Origin: an uncultured Prevotellaceae bacterium
GTDB lineage: Bacteria > Bacteroidota > Bacteroidia > Bacteroidales > Bacteroidaceae
Reading direction: 5' to 3'
Length of the DNA stretch: 9,397 nucleotides
Assembly: GCA_937902455.1 (NCBI GenBank)
Contig: CALELI010000175.1
Span: 1-9,397, forward strand
Of the stretch, positions 1-4,841 are shown in pieces. Made by a program: the position numbers and the translations under genes. Numbering within the stretch: position 1 is the stretch's first letter; every line of letters starts with the position of its first letter. The notes below the pieces were generated by a model. That model searched no databases and was not told where the DNA came from. It saw only the letters and a program-made list of their open reading frames with translations.

Positions 1-69
1 TAATGTCTGATTAATGTTTAGATTAATGGTCATTAATGTTTTAAAATAAAAGATATAGTCAAATATATT
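1..69. repeat. AT-rich leader of radA with three ATTAATG repeats
   Basis: The leader in front of radA is very AT-rich. It carries ATTAATG three times, at 10-16, 22-28 and 32-38, so with spacings of 12 and 10 bp. ATTAAT is itself a palindrome. No exact TAnnTTTG -7 box is seen here. The repeats could be binding sites for a regulator placed about one helical turn apart, or only low-complexity sequence. The window starts inside this region, so the full promoter cannot be judged. Confidence 0.3.
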
Positions 70-1464
70 ATGGCAAACAAGGAAAAAATACAGTATGTGT
101 GCAATTCGTGCGGTTACGACACACCTAAATGGATAGGTCGTTGCCCGTCGTGTGGTGAATGGAACACCTTCGTGGAGGTCAAGGTAGGTGGCAAGAACAA
201 GGCTCTGAAAGACGCCACATCCGAGTATAGTCTCACCTCTGGGAACAGCCCCGTTTCCATGAGCAATATAGAGACAGAGAAAGAGACTCGCATCAACCTC
301 TTCGACGGCGAGCTCAACCGTGTGCTGGGAGGTGGCCTCGTTCCCGGTTCCCTCACCCTGCTTGGCGGTGAGCCAGGCATAGGCAAGTCCACCCTCATAC
401 TCCAGACCGTACTTCGTCTGAAAGGCATCAAGACCCTCTATGTCAGTGGCGAGGAGAGTGCCCGTCAGCTCAAGCTCCGTGCTGATCGTCTCGTAGAGGG
501 ACACGGCAACGACTTCGGAGACGTGGAAGTACTCTGCGAAGCCATGATGGAGAAGGTGTTCGAACAGATAAAGGCCGTCCAGCCAGGACTCGTCATCATC
601 GATTCCATCCAGACCATGGCCACCGAACTGGTAGAGTCCTCCCCTGGCAGCGTGAGCCAGATAAGGGAATGTGCTGCCCTGCTCCTCAAGTTCGCAAAGG
701 AGAGCAACATACCAGTCATCCTCATTGGCCACATCACGAAGGAAGGCAGCATTGCCGGTCCTAAGATACTCGAGCACATGGTCGACACTGTCCTCCAGTT
801 CGAGGGCGACCAACATTATATGTATCGTATCGTGCGCGCGATAAAGAACCGTTTCGGAAGTACAGCCGAACTGGGAATCTACGAGATGCGCCAGTCAGGA
901 CTCCGCGAGGTGGAGAACCCGTCCGAACTCCTTCTCTCCGACGTCCACGAGAGCGAAGGCCTCAGTGGTGTCGCCATTTCCGCTGCCATTGAGGGAGTAC
1001 GGCCACTCCTCATCGAGACACAGGCACTCGTCAGCAGCGCAGCCTACGGAACCCCTCAACGCTCCGCCACAGGATTCGACACCCGCCGCCTCAACATGCT
1101 CCTCGCAGTCCTCGAGAAGCGAGTGGGATTCAAGCTCATGCAGAAGGACGTCTATCTCAACATAGCTGGAGGCATCCGCGTTACCGACACAGCCATGGAC
1201 CTCAGTGTCATCGCAGCCGTCCTCTCGAGCAATATCGACACAGGCATCGACCGCGATATGTGTATGTGCGGAGAAGTCGGACTGAGTGGCGAGATCCGAC
1301 CCGTAAGCCGTATACTCCAGCGCATCACGGAAGCCGAGAAACTCGGATTCTCCACCATACTCATCCCTCAGACGAATCTCAACGGACTCGAACAGTCGAA
1401 ATTCGGGATAAAAGTCATTGGCGTCAGGAAGGTGGAAGATGCCCTTGCACAACTTTTCGGTTAG
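70..1464 (+). CDS. radA: DNA repair protein RadA (Sms)
   Basis: RadA is a RecA-like ATPase that acts in the cytoplasm on branched recombination intermediates, driving strand exchange and helping to process stalled forks. The 464-residue protein has the full family layout. A zinc finger is made by Cys11, Cys14, Cys25 and Cys28 (CxxC-x10-CxxC). A Walker A motif GGEPGIGKST lies at about 99-108 and a Walker B strand LVIIDS at about 174-179. The RadA signature KNRFG is at 259-263. The last ~170 residues form the Lon-protease-like domain, where the family has no protease activity. The length is normal for the family. The ATG at 70 starts directly before the zinc finger, so the start is well supported. 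The gene is rich in C-ending codons such as CTC. It is followed by a possible terminator and the regulator gene, and is probably transcribed separately from the latter. Confidence 0.97.
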   Translation: MANKEKIQYVCNSCGYDTPKWIGRCPSCGEWNTFVEVKVGGKNKALKDATSEYSLTSGNSPVSMSNIETEKETRINLFDGELNRVLGGGLVPGSLTLLGGEPGIGKSTLILQTVLRLKGIKTLYVSGEESARQLKLRADRLVEGHGNDFGDVEVLCEAMMEKVFEQIKAVQPGLVIIDSIQTMATELVESSPGSVSQIRECAALLLKFAKESNIPVILIGHITKEGSIAGPKILEHMVDTVLQFEGDQHYMYRIVRAIKNRFGSTAELGIYEMRQSGLREVENPSELLLSDVHESEGLSGVAISAAIEGVRPLLIETQALVSSAAYGTPQRSATGFDTRRLNMLLAVLEKRVGFKLMQKDVYLNIAGGIRVTDTAMDLSVIAAVLSSNIDTGIDRDMCMCGEVGLSGEIRPVSRILQRITEAEKLGFSTILIPQTNLNGLEQSKFGIKVIGVRKVEDALAQLFG

Positions 1465-1506
1465 TGTGCAAATCTCATTCTTTTGATAATTAATCTCTTA
1501 AAAAAT

Positions 1507-1553
1507 AATCTCAAAAAATGTGCATTATTTTGCTCGTGTTTTGAGATTTTTTT
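1507..1553 (+). terminator. Possible Rho-independent terminator of radA
   Basis: AATCTCAAAA at 1507-1516 and TTTTGAGATT at 1539-1548 are perfect reverse complements. The T-run continues to 1553 right after the stem. The layout fits an intrinsic terminator 42 bp behind the radA stop codon. The stem is AT-rich (three G-C pairs) and the loop is 22 nt, so it would be weak. The loop can form a second small dyad. AATCTC also occurs directly at 1471-1476 and 1492-1497, so the dyad may instead be a protein-binding site in the promoter of the next gene. Confidence 0.4.
1512..1532. promoter_or_regulatory. Candidate TetR operator upstream of the regulator gene
   Basis: This 21-bp stretch is a near-palindrome: CAAAA-AATG on the left and CATT-(A)-TTTTG on the right, around a central TG. 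It holds the 14-mer AAAATGTGCATTAT (1515-1528), which recurs exactly at 2339-2352 at the start of fabG. It overlaps the likely -33 region of the tetR promoter. TetR-family proteins usually bind dyads in their own promoter, so autoregulation is a reasonable inference. No binding data can be seen in sequence. Confidence 0.4.
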
Positions 1554-1562
1554 CTATTTTTG
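1529..1562 (+). promoter_or_regulatory. Bacteroidetes-type promoter of the TetR gene
   Basis: TATTTTTG at 1555-1562 matches the Bacteroides -7 consensus TAnnTTTG exactly. A TTTG at 1529-1532 lies 22 bp upstream and fits the -33 element loosely. Transcription would begin near 1569, 14 bases before the ATG at 1583. This promoter lies inside the reading frame if the upstream GTG at 1520 is taken as start, which argues for the ATG at 1583. Confidence 0.6.
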
Positions 1563-1582
1563 CAGAAAATATATTTCTCAGT

Positions 1583-2188
1583 ATGCAAAAAACCCGTAAT
1601 CTACTCATCGACGTGGCACGCCAGCTCTTCGCAAAGAGAGGCTTTGAAGACACAACCATGAACGACATTGCCAGCGAATCAGGAAAAGGCCGCCGCACGC
1701 TCTACACATATTTCAGCAGCAAGGAAGAAATCTATCTTGCCGTCATCCAGAACGAACTTGACCGTCTGACAAAGCGTCTCGACGAAATCACCCACATGGA
1801 TGCATCTCCCGAGAAGAAGATGGTGCAGCTCATCTTCGCCCATCTCGAGGCAGTGAAGGACGCCGTCTACCGCAACGGAAACCTCCGCGCCGAGTTCTTC
1901 CGCGACATCTGGAAGGTGGAAGCCGTACGCAAGGATTTCGACCGCAACGAGATAATCATGCTCCGACGCATCATGAACGAAGGCAACGACAAGGGCGACT
2001 TCGACATCAAGAACGTGAAGCTCATGTCCGTCATCACCCACTACTGCATCAAGGGCTGCGAAGTTCCGTACATCTACGGACGCATCGTAGTGGCAAGCCC
2101 TGAGGAACTCTACCCATACGTCCGCAACCTCGTCCACAAGTCGTTGAGCAGCGAGAGAAAGGAATTTGTCTACGGAGGAAAACTCTGA
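1583..2188 (+). CDS. TetR/AcrR-family transcriptional regulator
   Basis: This is a one-component DNA-binding repressor of 201 residues, a usual TetR length. The N-terminal helix-turn-helix domain spans about residues 3-50. It shows the family pattern: an LFAKRGFEDTTMNDIA stretch, then SGKGRRTLYTYFSSKEE, where the YxYFxSKEE part follows the recognition helix. The C-terminal ~140 residues are all-helical and probably bind a ligand and form the dimer; the ligand cannot be told. The frame is open from a GTG at 1520, but the -7 box at 1555-1562 and the family alignment favour ATG 1583. The gene lies between radA and fabG in the same direction. With the shared 14-bp dyad before it and at fabG, a role in controlling fatty acid synthesis, similar in logic to FabR or FadR-type TetR proteins, is plausible but inferred. 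Confidence 0.9.
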   Translation: MQKTRNLLIDVARQLFAKRGFEDTTMNDIASESGKGRRTLYTYFSSKEEIYLAVIQNELDRLTKRLDEITHMDASPEKKMVQLIFAHLEAVKDAVYRNGNLRAEFFRDIWKVEAVRKDFDRNEIIMLRRIMNEGNDKGDFDIKNVKLMSVITHYCIKGCEVPYIYGRIVVASPEELYPYVRNLVHKSLSSERKEFVYGGKL

Positions 2189-2189
2189 T

Positions 2190-2338
2190 AAATTTACCAT
2201 TTACCATTTACGATTTACGATTTATTTACGATTTGGTCATTTGAACATACTCTCTGAACCAATGGCCTGCGAAATAACAAAATGGAAAAATGGAGAATAA
2301 ATGGTAAATGGTAAATGGTAAATGGTAAATAAAATTAT
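2190..2338 (+). repeat. Compound intergenic repeat, copy 1 (heptamer arms plus core)
   Basis: This 149-bp block fills the tetR-fabG gap, starting one base after the tetR stop. The left arm has four heptamers of the ATTTACC/ATTTACG type, then comes a unique core, then a right arm with four TGGTAAA units (2302-2329) and ATAAAATTAT. The arms are reverse complements of each other. Bases 2220-2309 are identical to the reverse complement of 3866-3955. Copy 2 is 128 bp; the 21-bp difference is three heptamers, one from the left arm and two from the right. It has the look of a MITE- or REP-like element with slipping arms. No reading frame is evident in it. Confidence 0.9.
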
Positions 2339-2352
2339 AAAATGTGCATTAT
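2339..2352. promoter_or_regulatory. Second copy of the candidate TetR operator, at fabG start
   Basis: AAAATGTGCATTAT here is identical to 1515-1528 in front of tetR. The centre is the dyad AATG-TG-CATT. It spans the first possible fabG ATG (2342) and ends in the second (2351). A repressor bound here would block elongation or initiation at the fabG 5' end. Its position over the start codon is unusual for an operator, so chance identity in AT-rich DNA remains possible. Confidence 0.35.
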
Positions 2353-3094
2353 GCTATTACAAGGAAAGACAGCGCTCATCACAGGCGCAGCAAGAGGAAT
2401 AGGCAAGGCCATCGCACTGAAGTTTGCCAGCGAGGGAGCCAACATAGCATTCACCGACCTGGTGATTGACGAGAACGCCCGGCAGACAGAGCAGGAAATA
2501 GCAGCCTTCGGAGTCAAGGCAAAGGGCTATGCATCCAATGCAGCCGATTTCGAGGAGACAGAGAAGGTCGTAAACCTCGTGAAGGAAGAATTTGGTTCGA
2601 TCGACATACTCGTGAACAATGCCGGCATCACGAAGGACGGCCTGATGATGCGAATGACAGAAAGTCAGTGGGATGCAGTCATCAATGTCAACCTCAAGTC
2701 CGCATTCAACTTCATCCATGCCTGCACACCAGTCATGATGCGTCAGCGCAGCGGCAGCATCATCAACATGGCAAGCGTCGTGGGAGTTCACGGCAATGCC
2801 GGACAGTGCAACTACGCAGCATCAAAGGCAGGCCTCATCGCCCTCGCCAAGTCCATCGGACAGGAAATGGGAAGCCGTGGCATCCGTGCCAACGCCATTG
2901 CGCCTGGATTCATCGAGACAGCCATGACGGCAGCACTCCCTGACGAAGTCCGTCAGGAATGGGTGAAGAGGATTCCTCTCCGTCGCGGAGGTACCGTGGA
3001 GGACATCGCCAACACAGCCGTGTTCCTCGCATCCGACCTCTCCAGCTACATCACCGGACAGGTCATCCAGGTCGACGGCGGAATGAACATGTAA
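2351..3094 (+). CDS. fabG: 3-oxoacyl-[acyl-carrier-protein] reductase
   Basis: FabG uses NADPH to reduce 3-oxoacyl-ACP to 3-hydroxyacyl-ACP in the elongation cycle of type II fatty acid synthesis in the cytoplasm. The protein is a classical short-chain dehydrogenase of 247 residues. It has the cofactor loop TGAARGIG at 11-18, the NNAG motif at 89-92, the catalytic Ser142, Tyr155 and Lys159 (YAASK), PGFIET at 185-190, and the family C-terminus ending in VDGGMNM. The ATG at 2351 gives the usual FabG beginning MLLQGKTALITG. An in-frame ATG at 2342 would add only Met-Cys-Ile. The gene follows the TetR gene across the repeat element and ends in front of a strong hairpin with rluA converging from the other side. 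Other short-chain dehydrogenases look similar, but the overall match to FabG is close. Confidence 0.94.
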   Translation: MLLQGKTALITGAARGIGKAIALKFASEGANIAFTDLVIDENARQTEQEIAAFGVKAKGYASNAADFEETEKVVNLVKEEFGSIDILVNNAGITKDGLMMRMTESQWDAVINVNLKSAFNFIHACTPVMMRQRSGSIINMASVVGVHGNAGQCNYAASKAGLIALAKSIGQEMGSRGIRANAIAPGFIETAMTAALPDEVRQEWVKRIPLRRGGTVEDIANTAVFLASDLSSYITGQVIQVDGGMNM

Positions 3095-3103
3095 ACTAAC
3101 GTA

Positions 3104-3215
3104 GTTAACAGTTATCAGTTAACAGTTAACAATGAGTGAATAATGAATAATGAACAATGAACATTGTTAACTTGTAATTCATTGTTAACTGTTAACTGAT
3201 AACTGTTAACTTTTT
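3104..3215 (+). terminator. Terminator hairpin of fabG, possibly bidirectional
   Basis: The 32-bp perfect stem is followed on the plus strand by TTTTT at 3211-3215, so it can stop transcription leaving fabG. The minus strand lacks a T-run after its stem, so termination of rluA transcripts there is less certain. Its place between two converging genes fits a shared terminator. Confidence 0.6.
3136..3163 (+). repeat. Four ATGAAYA-type heptamers
   Basis: Within the loop of the large dyad four 7-bp units follow each other: GTGAATA, ATGAATA, ATGAACA, ATGAACA. This is a different heptamer from the GTTAACA units of the stem and from the TGGTAAA units of the compound repeat. It resembles the units at the end of the tolC-family gene read on the other strand. 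Confidence 0.85.
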
Positions 3216-3845
3216 ACATGTCTCTACGGAGATCTCTTTTTTTGATACAGGATGGATGAAGTTCATGGCATGAGCCTGCAGGCTTATACCACCGTCAGGG
3301 TTACTTCGCTTGGCACCATATTTCAGGTCACCCTTTATCGGGCATCCAATCTTCGCCAGCTGACACCTTATCTGATGATGACGGCCCGTCTTCAGGTCCA
3401 CCTCAACCAGGAAATAACTCTCCGTCCGCCCTATCACCTTGTAGTGCAGCAAGGCCTTCTTGGAATTTGGGACTTCCTTGTCGTAGGCATACGACTTGTT
3501 CTGCTTCTCGTTCCTCACGAGCCAGTGCACCAGGTCGTCCTCCGCCTTCGGAGGCTCGTTCTTCACCAGGGCCCAGTAAGTCTTGTGGATTTCGCCTTCC
3601 TGAAACATCTTGTTCAGCCGGCTCAGAGCCTTGCTGGTCCTTGCGAACATCACCAGCCCGCTCACGGGACGGTCCAGTCGGTGAGTCACACCCAGGAACA
3701 CCTCCCCCGGCTTCGCATATTTCTCCTTTATATACTGCTTCACCACCTCCGAGAGCGGGGTGTCGCCAGTCTTGTCGCCCTGCACAATCTCCGAGCAGGT
3801 CTTGTCGACAATGATGATATGGTTATCCTCGTAAACGACAGTCAT
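3192..3845 (-). CDS. RluA-family RNA pseudouridine synthase, no S4 domain
   Basis: Enzymes of this family turn uridines in rRNA or tRNA into pseudouridine. The 217-residue protein shows the catalytic motif HRLDRPVSG at 55-63 with the nucleophilic Asp58, and the later family motif TGRHHQIRCQLA, followed by the GD-KYG stretch. It starts directly with the catalytic domain (MTVVYEDNHIIIVDK) and has no S4 RNA-binding domain, so it belongs to the short RluA-like type; the exact target base is not predictable. The last codons, Leu-Thr-Val-Ile-Ser and the TAA, lie inside the GTTAACA heptamer palindrome, so the C-terminus is partly written by a repeat and looks a little shorter than usual. On the minus strand it follows the PPIase gene across copy 2 of the compound repeat. 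Confidence 0.9.
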   Translation of the reverse strand: MTVVYEDNHIIIVDKTCSEIVQGDKTGDTPLSEVVKQYIKEKYAKPGEVFLGVTHRLDRPVSGLVMFARTSKALSRLNKMFQEGEIHKTYWALVKNEPPKAEDDLVHWLVRNEKQNKSYAYDKEVPNSKKALLHYKVIGRTESYFLVEVDLKTGRHHQIRCQLAKIGCPIKGDLKYGAKRSNPDGGISLQAHAMNFIHPVSKKEISVETCKKLTVIS

Positions 3846-3850
3846 CCTTC

Positions 3851-3978
3851 ATAATTTTATTTACAATTTACCATTTATTCTCCATTTTTCCATTTTGTTA
3901 TTTCGCAGGCCATTGGTTCAGAGAGTATGTTCAAATGACCAAATCGTAAATAAATGGTAAATGGTAAATGGTAAATTT
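3851..3978 (-). repeat. Compound intergenic repeat, copy 2 (inverted)
   Basis: The block of 128 bp fills the gap between the PPIase gene and rluA. It begins two bases after the PPIase stop and ends five bases before the rluA ATG. Bases 3866-3955 are the exact reverse complement of 2220-2309. Its ends carry 14-bp inverted repeats, ATTTACCATTTATT at 3866-3879 and its complement at 3949-3962. It has three left-arm heptamers and two right-arm ones (one degenerate), against four and four in copy 1. Relative to transcription of its neighbours it has the same orientation as copy 1. Confidence 0.9.
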
Positions 3979-3980
3979 CT

Positions 3981-4790
3981 TTAACCTTTAACCACCCTTG
4001 CCTTGAGGATTCTCACCTCGTCAAGCGGTTCGTCACTCTTGTTTGTCTTCACCTTCTCGATGGCCAGGACGGTCTTCATGCCTTCAACCACCTCACCGAA
4101 CACAGTGTATTCCTCGTCAAGCCACGGAGCCCCACCCTGCGACTTGTAGGCACGCACCTGTTCCTTCCCGAACTTGAAGCGCGGTGTCTCGTTCTCCGCC
4201 TCGTCGTGCAACTTCTCCAGATAGTCACTCACAGCATAAGGGTCACGCTTCGTCCTCAGCGCATCCAAGTCATCGGCATGCTCCTTCATCTTCCTGGCAT
4301 AGAGCCGTTCAATCCTCTTCTGCCATACAGCCTGTTCCAGCTCCATGAGCCCCGTATCCGTATAAGTCTTTCCCGTCACGATGTAGAACTGGAATGCGTC
4401 AGCCTCGTCCTTCGGGTTGTTCTCCTCCTCTTCCTTCGCAGCAGCAAGCACTCCCCGCTTATGGAAGTGAGCAGGATATACAATCTCTTGCGGAATCATC
4501 GGAGAGACCTTCGTAGTGTCCTTCGTCTGTCCCGGACGAGTGTCAGGGTCGCCCGACTGAATCATGAAGTTACGGATGATTCTATGGAAGTACACACCGT
4601 CATACATTCCCTCCTTCACGTTCTTGATGAAGTTGTCGCGGAAGTGCGGAGTATCGTCATACAGTTTCAGGCGGATTTCCCCGAGAGTAGTTTCCAGCAC
4701 CACCTCCTTCTCGCCCGATGCCTGTCCCGAGCACGACACCGCAAAGACCGAGAAACACAATGCACACAGCATAAGATGTAAATTCTTCAT
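3981..4790 (-). CDS. Cyclophilin-type peptidyl-prolyl isomerase, lipoprotein
   Basis: This enzyme should speed cis-trans isomerisation of proline bonds and help proteins fold in the periplasm. The N-terminus is a lipoprotein signal: positive start, hydrophobic stretch and lipobox FAVSC with Cys20, so it is probably anchored to a membrane by lipid. The cyclophilin core is clear: FHRII at 68-72, FMIQSGDP at 75-82, QFYIVTG at 134-140 and APWLDEEYTVFGEV at 221-234. Between the last two lies an extra segment of about 80 residues (141-219) that is rich in Lys, Glu, Arg and Asp and likely helical; compact cyclophilins have only a short loop here. This explains the length of 269 residues. The gene lies 48 bp downstream of the tolC-family gene and may share its transcript. 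It may help fold the exporter's envelope proteins, but a general role is just as likely. Confidence 0.92.
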   Translation of the reverse strand: MKNLHLMLCALCFSVFAVSCSGQASGEKEVVLETTLGEIRLKLYDDTPHFRDNFIKNVKEGMYDGVYFHRIIRNFMIQSGDPDTRPGQTKDTTKVSPMIPQEIVYPAHFHKRGVLAAAKEEEENNPKDEADAFQFYIVTGKTYTDTGLMELEQAVWQKRIERLYARKMKEHADDLDALRTKRDPYAVSDYLEKLHDEAENETPRFKFGKEQVRAYKSQGGAPWLDEEYTVFGEVVEGMKTVLAIEKVKTNKSDEPLDEVRILKARVVKG

Positions 4791-4820
4791 AAGCCAAATC
4801 TATAAAACCAAATTTAATTT

Positions 4821-4841
4821 TTCATTATTCATTTTTCATCA
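4821..4841. repeat. Three TTCATNA-like heptamers at the tolC-family gene end
   Basis: TTCATTA, TTCATTT and TTCATCA follow each other without gaps. The last unit supplies the TGA stop codon (4839-4841) of the minus-strand tolC-family gene. The units read as TGATGAA, AAATGAA and TAATGAA on the minus strand, similar to the ATGAATA units at 3136-3163. Confidence 0.7.

Larger units (their letters stand above)
3088..3221. repeat. Large dyad between convergent fabG and rluA
   Basis: A perfect 32-bp inverted repeat (3104-3135 with 3179-3210) is built from heptamers of the GTTAACA/GTTATCA type, four units ending in ATGA. The spacer is 43 bp. A further outer match exists: ACATGTAAA at 3088-3096 mirrors TTTACATGT at 3213-3221, separated from the main stem by unequal interior loops. 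In the spacer AACAATG-AA-CATTGTT (3153-3168) forms a small hairpin. The right arm contains the stop codon and last codons of rluA, and the outer left end contains the fabG stop. Confidence 0.9.

Noticed and set aside
895..1452. Long open frames on the opposite strand of radA, fabG, rluA and the tolC-family gene
   Set aside because: They are shadows of well-conserved genes in codon-biased DNA, with compositions unlike real proteins and no family motifs.
1520..1582. N-terminal extension of the TetR gene from a GTG at 1520
   Set aside because: The extension contains the -7 promoter box at 1555-1562, has no match to the TetR domain, and the ATG at 1583 starts right before the first helix of the DNA-binding domain.
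2190..2338. CRISPR array or phage attachment site in the heptamer tract
   Set aside because: Units of 7 bp have no spacers between them, and no cas, integrase or tRNA gene is near.
4795..4802. TAGATTTG on the minus strand, an exact -7 box before the PPIase gene
   Set aside because: It lies only four bases before the ATG, so the transcript would be leaderless, and no fitting -33 TTTG is seen. Chance in AT-rich DNA or cotranscription with the tolC-family gene is more likely.
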